Positions 1-9,537 of a DNA stretch of 49,729 nucleotides are shown piece by piece; position 1 is the first letter of the stretch; each line of letters opens with the position of its first letter. The notes below the pieces were generated by a model. The model worked only from the letters and a program-made list of their open reading frames with translations, ran no database searches and was not told where the DNA came from. Both the position numbers and the translations under genes were made by a program. Location: positions 1 through 49,729 of the forward strand of contig NZ_CALYOY010000014.1 of assembly GCF_945269915.1 (NCBI RefSeq), given 5' to 3'. The stretch is from an uncultured Bifidobacterium sp. (lineage in GTDB: Bacteria; Actinomycetota; Actinomycetes; Actinomycetales; Bifidobacteriaceae).

Positions 1-190
1 CTGGCAGAACCCAGGCCAGGCAGACACCAGATGAGTCCCGAAGCCCTATCGGATTTCCCTATACCACATGCAAGTTCCGCAGATTGCCGGGAGGCAATGA
101 AAAGCCATAGAAATTAGCTATATATCAGAGCGTTGACCCGGCCCTGACAAGGCGCTTTGATGTGTGACAAGGGCAGGGAAAATCACCTCC

Positions 191-209
191 TCGCCCCGGG
201 GCGATCGCC
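191..209. promoter_or_regulatory. overlapping palindromes upstream of the URO-D/Liv operon (candidate operator)
   Basis: The 257 bases before the first gene hold no convincing ORF. Two overlapping perfect palindromes lie here, TCGCCCCGGGGCGA at 191-204 and GGCGATCGCC at 200-209, about 50 bases before the start codon. A short hairpin (ATTGCC, GGGA loop, GGCAAT) lies at 83-98. An operator role is an inference from position and symmetry only; high G+C makes chance GC palindromes fairly common. No clear -35/-10 pair was identified. Confidence 0.25.
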
Positions 210-257
210 TCCCGAATCACACAATCCAAAAGCACAGGTTTCGACCAAGGAATTGCC

Positions 258-1322
258 ATGACCGATGACAGACGCGCAGCATTTCATAGGATCGCCAGGA
301 AGAATGGAGACAGGGCCTTTCTGACGAGTGCCTGGCAGCATCATGTAGGGCACGAATACGGGGCCGCCGAATTCGCAGGAGCCACCGTGGACTTCGTCAA
401 ACGATGGGACTGGGATTGGGTCAAGATTAATCCGCGGGCCATTTACTACGGAGAGATCTGGGACGCCGTCTATGACCATGAGGATTACGACTGGCTGGTA
501 CCGAAGACCATACGACCGGCCATCCAGAGCGCTTCGGACATATCGCGCATCGACGTTCGCGATCCCGAAACCAACCAGGTGCTCAGGGAACAGGCGGACG
601 CGGCTCGACTCATCCGGACAAGCCTGTCGGACAGAGCCATCCTGGATACGATCTTCTCCCCTCTCTCCGTACTCCTCCAGCTGGCGGATCTTCCCCTCTA
701 CCCCGAGGGCCTGGGATCCGATCAGAACGAAAAGGACGATCTGACCAGACAAGAACTGATTTTCGACCAACCGGACGCTTCCAAGGAGGCACTGGGCAGA
801 ATCGCCCGCACCCTGGCCGACTTCGCGGCCCTCCTGGTCACCCCGAGGGAGCAGGGAGGGGCAGGACTGGATGGAATCTTCTTTGCCGAGACCGGTTTGG
901 CCAGCCACGACTACTTCAATCAGGAGCAATTCGAAGAGTGGGCGAAACCATACGACCGTGTCGTCATCCAGGCGGTGAGATCAGCCAATCCGGATGCGGT
1001 GGTCCTTCTCCACACCTGCCGTGAGGAGGCCCACCCGGAACGGTTCATGGACCTGAATCCCGACCTGCTCCACTGGGACCAGTTCCTCCCCGGCAACCCC
1101 GAGATTGACGTTGACTTCCAAGCCGTACCCGTTGGCGGGGCCAATTTCGAACTCTTCAACCCGGGGAACGACACCAGTCAGATCCGCAAGGAACTGGATC
1201 GCACCATCGAAGCCCGTCAAGGGCATCCCTTCCTCCTGGCGCCCTCCTGCACCATTCCAACGCCAGCGGATGAAGGTGCCCTTCGGGTACTCAGCCAGAC
1301 CAGGGCTCCGATCCAAGACTGA
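258..1322 (+). CDS. URO-D superfamily protein, putative zinc-dependent methyltransferase
   Basis: A 354-residue soluble protein of the uroporphyrinogen decarboxylase superfamily, which includes true HemE and the cobamide/thiol methyltransferases (MtaA, MtbA type). It keeps an HxC motif (His252, Cys254, in LLHTC) and a late Cys331 (LAPSC). Spacing and order match the zinc ligands of the methyltransferase branch and of MetE, not HemE. The N-terminal arginine-rich HemE signature is not visible, and no haem genes are nearby. The start has AAGGAA at 247-252. It is the first gene of a run with a Liv-type ABC transporter 69 bases downstream, suggesting it acts on the imported compound. The methyl donor and acceptor are unknown; methyl transfer itself is inferred from the ligand pattern. 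Confidence 0.75.
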   Translation: MTDDRRAAFHRIARKNGDRAFLTSAWQHHVGHEYGAAEFAGATVDFVKRWDWDWVKINPRAIYYGEIWDAVYDHEDYDWLVPKTIRPAIQSASDISRIDVRDPETNQVLREQADAARLIRTSLSDRAILDTIFSPLSVLLQLADLPLYPEGLGSDQNEKDDLTRQELIFDQPDASKEALGRIARTLADFAALLVTPREQGGAGLDGIFFAETGLASHDYFNQEQFEEWAKPYDRVVIQAVRSANPDAVVLLHTCREEAHPERFMDLNPDLLHWDQFLPGNPEIDVDFQAVPVGGANFELFNPGNDTSQIRKELDRTIEARQGHPFLLAPSCTIPTPADEGALRVLSQTRAPIQD

Positions 1323-1391
1323 ACCTGCTCAAACCGACCACACCCGACAACCAACCCAAGAACAATCGTCATCATTCAAAAAGGAGACCTC

Positions 1392-2582
1392 ATGGTGAGA
1401 GGAACCGGACAGGAACGTCTGCATCGAAGCATCATCACGGCAACAGCATCAATCACGGCCGCTATGACCATGACCGGAGCCCTCTCCGCCTGCGGACTCG
1501 GGGGTGATACCGACTCCTCCTCCGGGCCTGAAGACCATGTGACCATTGCAGCCATCTACCCCAAGACCGGACTGTACGCCGAATACGGGAAGATGTTCCA
1601 ACAAGGGTTCGATCTTGCCAAAGACGAAATCAACGAGAAGGGCGGCATCAAGGGCAAGCAGCTGAACATCGCTTACTATGACACCCAATCCGACGCCAAA
1701 CAGGATGCGGCGGTGGCACCCAAGATCGCCTCCGACAAGTCGGTCATCGCCGTGGTGGGCGACTACTCATCGCCTGCCTCGTCCGCGGCATCCCCAATCT
1801 TCCAACAGGCCGGACTGGTCCACTACGGATTCAACAATTCCTCTCCGGTCTTCACCAAGTCCGGCGATCACGTCTGGACTCCCCAGATAGGCGACAACAC
1901 CTACCAGGAGGTTAACGCGGATGCAGTGTCCAAGCGTGCCAAGAAGGTCTCCGTGGTCTATCTCGAAAACGACTGGGGCAGGGAATCATACCGGTACTTC
2001 AGGCAGGAAGCCGAACGCCGGGGATTGCAGATCGCCTACCAATCCTCCTACCTGCCCGATTCCACCGACCTGACTCCCATACTGATACCCGCCAAAGATG
2101 CCGCCCCGGATGCTGTGGTGGACATTGGCTATGGACCGGACGGAGCGCTGATCCTCAATACGCTCAGGGACAAACTGGGGTACAAGGGGCCCTTCTTCGG
2201 CGGCCAGGAAACCAAGGAATTCCTCGCTCTCACCGGAGCGAACTCTCAGGACACCATCATCACCGGCAGCTTCTCAGCCACCGGCACCAAGGACAACAAG
2301 GCCCAGGCCTTCGTCAAGAGCTTCGAGAAGCGATACCATACCGTTCCCGGCAACTTTGAAGTCACCTCCTACCAGGCCATCATGGACCTGGCCCACGCAG
2401 GGGAAAAGACCAGTCCCACCCGCCAGGGCATTCAGGAAGCCCTGAAGACAGCGGACGACTTCCCTCTCTATCAAGGCAATGGCGGCACCTTCCGGTTCAA
2501 TACCCGGACCCGTCGGGCTGATGAGATCAAACCCATCCTGCTTCAGGTTGACAAGGGCAAATTCAAGCAGATCGAGGAATGA
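1392..2582 (+). CDS. Branched-chain-amino-acid-type ABC transporter substrate-binding lipoprotein
   Basis: A 396-residue periplasmic-binding-protein-like receptor of the LivJ/LivK (type I fold) family, expected to be tethered outside the membrane by lipid. Residues 1-35 form a signal peptide with lipobox LSAC. The mature part starts with an acidic linker and then the family pattern, including IYPKTGLYAEYGK and GGIKGK. A strong AAGGAG lies 5 bases before the ATG. Its stop overlaps the permease start (ATGA). Members of this family bind leucine-type amino acids but also amides, urea, aromatic compounds and quorum signals, so the ligand cannot be read from sequence. Co-transcription with a URO-D protein suggests something other than plain leucine uptake. 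Confidence 0.85.
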   Translation: MVRGTGQERLHRSIITATASITAAMTMTGALSACGLGGDTDSSSGPEDHVTIAAIYPKTGLYAEYGKMFQQGFDLAKDEINEKGGIKGKQLNIAYYDTQSDAKQDAAVAPKIASDKSVIAVVGDYSSPASSAASPIFQQAGLVHYGFNNSSPVFTKSGDHVWTPQIGDNTYQEVNADAVSKRAKKVSVVYLENDWGRESYRYFRQEAERRGLQIAYQSSYLPDSTDLTPILIPAKDAAPDAVVDIGYGPDGALILNTLRDKLGYKGPFFGGQETKEFLALTGANSQDTIITGSFSATGTKDNKAQAFVKSFEKRYHTVPGNFEVTSYQAIMDLAHAGEKTSPTRQGIQEALKTADDFPLYQGNGGTFRFNTRTRRADEIKPILLQVDKGKFKQIEE

Positions 2583-4414
2583 GTCCATCCATGATTGAAA
2601 CACTCTTTTCCGGACTCATCCACGGCGGGGTTTACGCCTTGGTGGCCGTAGGCATGTCACTCGTCTTCGGAGTGACCAACGTCGCCAACTTCGCCCAGGG
2701 ATCCCTGGTGGCGGTCGGCATGATGACGGCATGGTGGGTAGGTTCCAGCCTGGGTTGGGGGCTGATCCCCACATTATTGGCCGTCATCCTGGTCACAGGC
2801 CTGGTAGGACTGGTCATGAGCCTCCTGGTCATCACCCCTTTGGAGGGCCGTCAGCCGATTGCGGCACTTCTGGGCACCGTAGGTGTCGGACAGGTTCTCG
2901 ACAATGGCATGCAGCTGATCTTCGGATCCCAGACCCGCCCCTTCCCCGAGCTTCTGCCGACACACAACCTCCATGCCCTGGGCATCCGCTTCGGAACCTC
3001 AGACCTGGTCATGAGCCTGGTCGCCCTGGTCAGTATGGCCGTCCTCTGGGGCTTTCTGACCTACGGGAAGGACGGCCAGGCAATCCGGGCCACATCACAG
3101 GATTCCCAAGCAGCAAAACAGATGGGGGTGCCCGTCACATCAATCCGCACCCTCGCCTTCGTCATTGGATCGGTCCTGGCCGGCATCGCCGGGATATTCA
3201 TCGGACTCTTCAAGACCAACATCAATCCCATGGACGGCGGCGCAATAGGCATGACGGCTTTTGTGGCGGCTGCCATAGGCGGATTGGGGTCCATTCCCGG
3301 AGCCATCGTCGGCGGATTGGTTCTGGGGTTGGCGGAGGCCGTCGGGGTGGGCTTCTTCGGCGACGGAGTGCATGACCTGATCACCTTCGGCACCCTTCTT
3401 CTGGTTCTGATCCTCAGGCCGTCCGGTTTCATGGGAAGCAAGGCCAACCTGCATAATGAACCGATGGCCGGAACCTTCCTGGAGGCTGCCAGACCCATAC
3501 GACTGCCTCATTGGGCAAATCCGGGCCTCGCGGCAGCCGCCTTGGCCACCCCTTTCTTCTTCTCCGATCACCTGTCCGGAATCGGGACCCAGGTGACCAT
3601 ATACGCCATTGCAGCAGTAGGCCTGACTCTGATCTCCGGGTCCGCCGGCCAGACCATCCTGGGACTGGCCGGACCTGTGGCCGTAGGCGCCTATGCATCG
3701 GCCCTGCTCACCATGCGTCTGCATTGGCCCTTCGCCGTCTCCCTGCTTGGGGCGGCCATCATTGCAGCCCTGGCCGCCTCCTTGCTGACCTTCCCGGTCT
3801 GGAAACTATCCGGTCACTATGTGGCCATCGCCACCATCGGGGTCGGGGCGGTCATGGTCGCCATCATCCGTATCTGGGAACCCCTGACCAGGGGATCCCT
3901 CGGTCTGCAGGGGATTCCTCTGCCCACCTTCCTGGGCAGGCCGCTCTACACCCAACAGATGCAGTACCTTCTGGACCTGGTCATCCTGCTCCTGGCCCTC
4001 CTGGTGGTCTCATCAATCCAATCATCCCACCTGGGGCATGTCTTTGAATCCATCGGCGAAGATACCCAGGCCGCACAATCCCTCGGCATCAGAACCGGGG
4101 CTTACAAGGCACTGGCCTACGCCTTGGCCAGCGGATTGGCCGGCATCGCCGGTGCCCTCCTGGCTCACCAGTACACCTATATCGATCCGACGCTCTTCAA
4201 TCCGGTCATGTCATCTCTGATTCTGACCATCGTCGTTCTGGGCGGTATGAAGTCACCGACCGGAGCCGTCATCGGCTCTCTGATCCTGGTCGGTGCCCCG
4301 GAACTGCTGCGCATATTGCCGGAAGTGAGAATCATGGCATACGGATTGCTCCTGGTCATCTTCATCATATGGAGGCCTCAGGGAATATTCTCAACCAGAA
4401 GGAGGGCATCATGA
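2579..4414 (+). CDS. Fused LivH-LivM ABC transporter permease
   Basis: A 611-residue integral membrane protein joining the two permeases that are usually separate. The first half (about 1-290) is LivH-like and begins with ALVAVGMSLVFGVTNVANFAQG. The second half (about 310-605) is LivM-like, with SAGQTILGLAGPVAVGAYAS and GEDTQAAQSLGI. A short hydrophilic joint lies at about 285-315. The start overlaps the receptor stop, and its own stop overlaps the ATPase start, both as ATGA, implying translational coupling. A second ATG lies at codon 5 (2591). The protein forms the membrane channel for the receptor upstream. Fused HM permeases exist elsewhere in this family but are uncommon. Confidence 0.85.
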   Translation: MSPSMIETLFSGLIHGGVYALVAVGMSLVFGVTNVANFAQGSLVAVGMMTAWWVGSSLGWGLIPTLLAVILVTGLVGLVMSLLVITPLEGRQPIAALLGTVGVGQVLDNGMQLIFGSQTRPFPELLPTHNLHALGIRFGTSDLVMSLVALVSMAVLWGFLTYGKDGQAIRATSQDSQAAKQMGVPVTSIRTLAFVIGSVLAGIAGIFIGLFKTNINPMDGGAIGMTAFVAAAIGGLGSIPGAIVGGLVLGLAEAVGVGFFGDGVHDLITFGTLLLVLILRPSGFMGSKANLHNEPMAGTFLEAARPIRLPHWANPGLAAAALATPFFFSDHLSGIGTQVTIYAIAAVGLTLISGSAGQTILGLAGPVAVGAYASALLTMRLHWPFAVSLLGAAIIAALAASLLTFPVWKLSGHYVAIATIGVGAVMVAIIRIWEPLTRGSLGLQGIPLPTFLGRPLYTQQMQYLLDLVILLLALLVVSSIQSSHLGHVFESIGEDTQAAQSLGIRTGAYKALAYALASGLAGIAGALLAHQYTYIDPTLFNPVMSSLILTIVVLGGMKSPTGAVIGSLILVGAPELLRILPEVRIMAYGLLLVIFIIWRPQGIFSTRRRAS

Positions 4415-6192
4415 CCAGAAGTCAGCATTCTCACGGGCCCTTACCCGGCGAAGAGGCACAGCCCCTGCTCCAGGTGCATCACCTCGCCAAGAGTTTCCAA
4501 GGGCTCCAGGCCGTGGCCGATGTGAACATAAGCCTGTCACCCGGCCAGGTGATCGGCATCATCGGTCCGAACGGATCCGGCAAGTCCACCACCATCGATC
4601 TGATCTCCGGATTCATCAAGCCGGACTCCGGCGATATCCGTCTGCGGGGGCGTTCCATCGTCGGCCTGTCTGCGGCGGACGTAGCCGAGCTGGGACTGTC
4701 CAGGACCTTCCAGAACGGCAGGGTCTTCCCCACCATGAGCGTGGAGGAGAACGTAGCGGTGGGATTCCATAGACGTCTTGAAGCCAACAGACCCTTCCGC
4801 TCCCTGGAACGCCTGCCCATACTGCGGTGGGTTCCCCTGATAGCACAGACCTGGCTGACCCTGGTGCCCGGTCCCGCCAGCAGAAAGGAATTGGTCGTCG
4901 AGCGGGAAGCCGTCCAGACCGAAATCGACCGCTTCAGCGAACGTCTGGAAGGGCGTCGGTTCCAGGCCACCTACACCCTGTCATATGCAAACCGCCGCCG
5001 TACCGAGATAGCCCGTGCCCACGTCAGTTCACCCGACATCCTGGTCCTTGACGAGCCCACCGCAGGGATGAACCAGTCTGAGACCGCCGAGGTTCTCCAA
5101 CAACTTCTCGACCTCAAATCCCAAGGGCAGACCATGCTCCTGGTCGAACACAAAATCGACCTGATCGAGGCCCTATGTGACCAAGTCCTGGCCATGGACG
5201 GTGGCCGGATCATCGCCTCCGGACCTCCTCGACAGGTCAGTTCCGACCCTCGTGTGGTCGCGGCCTATCTGGGCAACCGGAGACCACCCACCGATACCCC
5301 TCTGAAGGGCCAATCACATGTCCTGAACAGGCAGAACGCCCTTCCTCCGGTCTCCTCCCCAGCACAAAGGCCGGAAGGCCAGGACCCCGCCAGCCCGGGA
5401 AGTCCGGCAGGAAAGGACACTGTTGCCGAAACGGAAAGCCAATCGGAGCCCACGACCGGAAAGGACCGCGTCCTGCTTGACCTGGAAGGCATCGATGTCA
5501 GTTACGGTCAGGTCAAGGCCCTGGATCAGGTCAGCCTGCGAGTGCCCGAGGGAAGCATCGTCTCCCTCCTGGGCGGCAACGCCTCAGGCAAGTCAACGAC
5601 CATGAAGACCATCCTTGGCCTGCTGAGCCCGAAGGAGGGTGCAATCCTGTTCGACGGACGTGAGATAACTCGTACCTCGACATTACAGCGGGTCCACTCC
5701 GGAATAGCCTCTGTTCCTGAAGCCAGGCGGGTATTCGCAGCCATGAGCGTGGAAGAGAATCTGCGTATGGGCGCCTTCACCCGCAAGGGCCGACAAGAGG
5801 TCGACCAGGATCTGGAAACGACATATGAGCGGTTCCCACGTCTGGCCGAACGTCGCAGGCAACAGGCTGGAACCCTATCCGGCGGCGAACAACAGATGCT
5901 GGCCTTCGGCAGGGCCCTGATGAGCCATCCCCGGTTGATCTGCATGGATGAGCCCACCATGGGCCTCTCCCCCAAACTGGTCGACCAGGTCCTGGAACAG
6001 ATTGCGGCACTACGGGACCAACTGGGCATATCGATTCTTCTGGTCGAGCAACAGGCCGAGTTGGCCCTGTCCATCGCAGACTACGGGTATGTCCTCCAGA
6101 ACGGCAGGATACGGCTGGACGGTCCCGCCCGACAGCTCCTGGGTGATGAACGGGTCCGTCAGGCTTACCTGGGCAAGGTCTCAACAGAATGA
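4411..6192 (+). CDS. Fused LivG-LivF ABC transporter ATPase
   Basis: A 593-residue protein with two ATP-binding cassettes in one chain. Domain 1 (LivG-like, about 18-285) has Walker A GPNGSGKST near residue 52 and Walker B ILVLDEPTAGM; its signature is LSYANRRR where LivG usually has a YGxQRR pattern, so the signature glycine appears to be alanine. A hydrophilic Pro/Ser/Glu-rich linker covers about 290-350. Domain 2 (LivF-like, about 352-593) has Walker A GGNASGKST near 388, a canonical LSGGEQQ near 489 and Walker B LICMDEPTMGLSP. The start at 4411 is chosen over an in-frame ATG at 4369 because AAGGAGG lies just before it and the ATGA overlap with the permease is retained. It energises the transporter. 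Confidence 0.85.
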   Translation: MTRSQHSHGPLPGEEAQPLLQVHHLAKSFQGLQAVADVNISLSPGQVIGIIGPNGSGKSTTIDLISGFIKPDSGDIRLRGRSIVGLSAADVAELGLSRTFQNGRVFPTMSVEENVAVGFHRRLEANRPFRSLERLPILRWVPLIAQTWLTLVPGPASRKELVVEREAVQTEIDRFSERLEGRRFQATYTLSYANRRRTEIARAHVSSPDILVLDEPTAGMNQSETAEVLQQLLDLKSQGQTMLLVEHKIDLIEALCDQVLAMDGGRIIASGPPRQVSSDPRVVAAYLGNRRPPTDTPLKGQSHVLNRQNALPPVSSPAQRPEGQDPASPGSPAGKDTVAETESQSEPTTGKDRVLLDLEGIDVSYGQVKALDQVSLRVPEGSIVSLLGGNASGKSTTMKTILGLLSPKEGAILFDGREITRTSTLQRVHSGIASVPEARRVFAAMSVEENLRMGAFTRKGRQEVDQDLETTYERFPRLAERRRQQAGTLSGGEQQMLAFGRALMSHPRLICMDEPTMGLSPKLVDQVLEQIAALRDQLGISILLVEQQAELALSIADYGYVLQNGRIRLDGPARQLLGDERVRQAYLGKVSTE

Positions 6193-6206
6193 CCCCGGTC
6201 CTTGAT

Positions 6207-6288
6207 AACGCCTCATAAAGAACACGTATGGGAGAGGCGTTGCCCGGGGACCCGGAACCGGGTTTGATGGTGGATTGAATAGGGTCCC
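6207..6288 (+). promoter_or_regulatory. structured leader upstream of metY (candidate cis-regulatory RNA)
   Basis: The 120 bases between the transporter and metY are rich in pairing. AACGCCTC at 6207-6214 pairs perfectly with GAGGCGTT at 6234-6241. ACCCG/CGGGT form a small hairpin at 6250-6263. GGGACCC at 6247-6253 can instead pair with GGGTCCC at 6282-6288, just upstream of the metY ribosome binding site at 6297-6303. Mutually exclusive stems before a methionine-pathway gene suggest a regulatory leader, but it matches no riboswitch class that I can recognise from memory. The first hairpin could alternatively end the transporter transcript, though it has no U tract. Confidence 0.3.
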
Positions 6289-6312
6289 AAACAAGCAGAG
6301 GAGTTGGCCGTC

Positions 6313-7644
6313 ATGAGCCAAGGATTTGCAACCAGGGCCGTCCATGACGGCTACGACTGTCAGGGCCAGGGTGGCGGCGCGGCCAGCGTACCCATCTACC
6401 AGTCGGCCGCCTTTGACATGGTCACCGCCGACCGGGGCGATGCCCTGGCCGCAGGCGAGATCGAAGGCTTCTCTTACTCCCGCCTGGCCAATCCGACGGT
6501 CAAGGTCCTGGAGGACCGTCTGGCCGGCCTGGAGGGCGGCAAGGGGGCCGTGGCCATGGCCTCGGGGATGGCCGCCGTCTCCTCGGCCCTCCTCTGCGCA
6601 GCCGAGGGCGGCGGACGGCTGATTGCGCCGGTCGACCTCTATGGAACCTCGGTGGACGCCATGAAGACCTTCTTCCCGAACTTCGGCATCGAGACGGATT
6701 TCGTGAAGGACATCAACGACCTTGACCAGGTGGAATCCCTGATCCAGGACGGGACCCGGGCCATTTTCACCGAGTCCGTGGCCAACCCCTCCACGGCGAT
6801 CGCCGACATACCCGGCCTGGCCGACCTGGCCCACCGGCATGGGGTGGCCCTGATCATCGACAATACGGTTCCCACACCGTATCTGTTCAACCCGATCGAC
6901 TTCGGGGCCGACATCGTCGTCCACTCCACCACCAAGGGGGTGACCGGACACGGCAATGCCCTGGGCGGGGTGGTCGTGGACGCCGGACGGTTCGATTGGG
7001 GCAATGGCCGCTTCCCGCAGATGAGCCAGCCGGAACTGATCATCAGCGACGAACGGCACGGATCCATGGTCAGCTTCCTGGATGCCTTCGGCGATCTGGC
7101 CTTCCTCCACCGGGTCCACACCAAGTACCTCCACACTTTCGGGGCGGTCATGAGCCCCTTCACCGCCTACCTGCAGCTGACAGGACTGGAGACCATGGCC
7201 CAGCGGGTCGCCGCCCAGGTCAAGACCGCTGAAATCCTGGCCCGTCACCTCCTGACCATCCCCCAGGTGAAAGGAGTCAACTACTCGGGCATACCAGAGG
7301 GAAGGCACCAGGGCGATACCGACCTGCAGGACCGTCTGGCGGCGGACCTGCTCCCCAAGGGGGTCGGCACGATCCTCTCCTTCACGGTCCAGGGTGGCTA
7401 TGACCAGGTGAAGCGAATCGTGGACTCGGTTCACCTTATGGCATACATGCCCAACATCGGCGACTGCCGGACCCTGATAGTGGACCCGGCACGGATCACC
7501 CACCGTGAGGTCCCCGGACCCTTCCGTCTCAGCGCCGGGGTGGGTGATGACCTGATTCGGATCTCCGTGGGTTTGGAGAACCCGGACGACCTGATGGCCG
7601 ATCTGGACCAGGCCTTCGCCACGGCCTATCGGGACCAGGGCTGA
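6313..7644 (+). CDS. metY: O-acetylhomoserine sulfhydrylase (O-acetylhomoserine aminocarboxypropyltransferase)
   Basis: A 443-residue PLP enzyme of the Cys/Met metabolism family. It makes homocysteine from O-acetylhomoserine and sulfide; family members can also use methanethiol. Visible family features are the start FATRAVHDGYD, YSRLANPTVKVLEDRLAGLEGG, the substrate/PLP aspartate region IIDNTVPTPY, and the PLP-lysine motif STTKGVTGHGNALGG. The length and the insertion after the lysine fit MetY better than cystathionine gamma-synthase (about 380-400 residues). The ATG at 6313 is preferred over an upstream TTG at 6304 because AGAGGAG at 6297-6303 is correctly spaced from it. It follows the Liv-type transporter and a structured leader, and ends at a bidirectional terminator. 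Confidence 0.88.
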   Translation: MSQGFATRAVHDGYDCQGQGGGAASVPIYQSAAFDMVTADRGDALAAGEIEGFSYSRLANPTVKVLEDRLAGLEGGKGAVAMASGMAAVSSALLCAAEGGGRLIAPVDLYGTSVDAMKTFFPNFGIETDFVKDINDLDQVESLIQDGTRAIFTESVANPSTAIADIPGLADLAHRHGVALIIDNTVPTPYLFNPIDFGADIVVHSTTKGVTGHGNALGGVVVDAGRFDWGNGRFPQMSQPELIISDERHGSMVSFLDAFGDLAFLHRVHTKYLHTFGAVMSPFTAYLQLTGLETMAQRVAAQVKTAEILARHLLTIPQVKGVNYSGIPEGRHQGDTDLQDRLAADLLPKGVGTILSFTVQGGYDQVKRIVDSVHLMAYMPNIGDCRTLIVDPARITHREVPGPFRLSAGVGDDLIRISVGLENPDDLMADLDQAFATAYRDQG

Positions 7645-7708
7645 AACCGTCATCCCCTTGCCGGGTTCACAACCGCTGAAGCCGGAATCAAGACAAGACC
7701 ACAAACAA

Positions 7709-7738
7709 AAGGGACCCGGCCATTTGGCCGGGTCCCTT
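7709..7738. terminator. bidirectional terminator between metY and rpmG
   Basis: AAGGGACCCGGCC at 7709-7721 pairs perfectly over 13 bases with GGCCGGGTCCCTT at 7726-7738 around an ATTT loop. On the minus strand it is followed by TTTTGTTTG, a good tail for ending rpmG. On the plus strand the tail is short (CTTCAT). It sits between two convergent genes and probably serves both. Confidence 0.85.
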
Positions 7739-7754
7739 CATAAGAATTGTCCGA

Positions 7755-7922
7755 TCAGCGGGTCTCGCGATGCAGGGTGTGCTTACCACAACGGGGGCAG
7801 AACTTCTTGAGCTCCAGACGGTCGGGAGTGTTACGACGGTTCTTGGTCGTAATGTAGTTACGCTCCTTGCACTCGGTGCACGCCAGCGTAATGCCAGGAC
7901 GGATATCTGCGGCTTTTGCCAT
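7755..7922 (-). CDS. rpmG: 50S ribosomal protein L33
   Basis: A 55-residue ribosomal protein of the large subunit. The sequence starts [18 protein letters not shown] and ends HTLHRETR. Two CxxC pairs (Cys15/Cys18 and Cys42/Cys45) are intact, so this is the zinc-binding form. AGAGGTG lies before the ATG. It is the last gene of a minus-strand cluster after tRNA-Tyr, tRNA-Thr and tRNA-Met, and is followed by a strong hairpin. A tRNA-rpmG linkage is common in actinobacteria. Confidence 0.95.
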   Translation of the reverse strand: MAKAADIRPGITLACTECKERNYITTKNRRNTPDRLELKKFCPRCGKHTLHRETR

Positions 7923-7968
7923 GGTTCACCTCTATAGTCGTTGCGCGACCGACGTATGTCGGCCTCAG

Positions 7969-8042
7969 TAGCGAGGAAGAGACTCGAACTCTTGACCTTA
8001 CGATTATGAGTCGTACGCTCTAGCCAGCTGAGCTACCCCGCC
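7969..8042 (-). tRNA. tRNA-Met (CAT), elongator type
   Basis: A 74-base cloverleaf on the minus strand. The acceptor is GGCGGGG with CCTCGCT (one G-T pair at the end), the D arm GCTC/GAGC, the anticodon stem TACGA/TCGTA with loop CTCATAA, and the T arm AAGAG/CTCTT. CCA is not encoded. It lacks the C1xA72 mismatch of an initiator. A CAT anticodon could also belong to a lysidine-modified tRNA-Ile, but the acceptor and body look like elongator Met. Confidence 0.92.
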
Positions 8043-8046
8043 AGAG

Positions 8047-8118
8047 AGCCTCGGGTGAGAATCGGACTCACGACCTCTTCCTTACCAAGGAAGTGCTCTG
8101 CCACTGAGCTACCGAGGC
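8047..8118 (-). tRNA. tRNA-Thr (GGT)
   Basis: A 72-base cloverleaf on the minus strand with a perfect acceptor GCCTCGG/CCGAGGC, discriminator T, anticodon stem CTTCC/GGAAG and loop TTGGTAA, giving anticodon GGT (reads ACC/ACT). Only four bases separate it from tRNA-Met, so the two are surely co-transcribed. CCA is not encoded. Confidence 0.94.
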
Positions 8119-8119
8119 G

Positions 8120-8201
8120 TGGCGGATAGTGGATTCGAACCACTGAAGCATTACGCGGCTGATTTACAGTCAGCTCCCTTTGACCGCTTGGGAAATCCGC
8201 C
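8120..8201 (-). tRNA. tRNA-Tyr (GTA)
   Basis: An 82-base class II tRNA on the minus strand with a long variable arm. The acceptor is GGCGGAT/ATCCGCC with discriminator A. The anticodon loop CTGTAAA gives GTA. It is the first gene of the tRNA-Tyr, tRNA-Thr, tRNA-Met, rpmG cluster, one base from tRNA-Thr. Confidence 0.94.
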
Positions 8202-8319
8202 ATGCCGCACTGGAACCAAGGTTCCGTACGGCAACTTGCCTATAATGACACGTTTTGTTCTTTTGCGCAAGTTCCGCCGACCTCGTGTCGCAGGCCGTTT
8301 CGGACACGCCCTTCAGGAC

Positions 8320-9369
<1,050 letters not shown>

Positions 9370-9537
9370 CTACACAATGATGCGATGATTCCGATGCCCT
9401 GAATCGCGGTCGGTCGGGCATCGGGCCGGGATGACCAGTCTATCGGACAATCCACGAGGAAGACCGGAACTGGGTGACCGGCCCCGACCAGGAAGGGACG
9501 AAACCGGTCATTGCGTCGGGCCGGGCAGCCCGGGCGT

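Noticed and set aside
83..98. Hairpin ATTGCC-GGGA-GGCAAT as a terminator or cobalamin riboswitch part
   Set aside because: There is no U tract on either side and no B12-box sequence around it; too short to support either call.
258..1322. Annotation of the first gene as uroporphyrinogen decarboxylase HemE
   Set aside because: It lacks the HemE N-terminal signature, has the HxC...C zinc pattern of the methyltransferase branch, and has no haem genes near.
6181..7704. 507-residue minus-strand frame opposite metY
   Set aside because: Antisense to an unmistakable PLP enzyme, and it runs through the metY leader.
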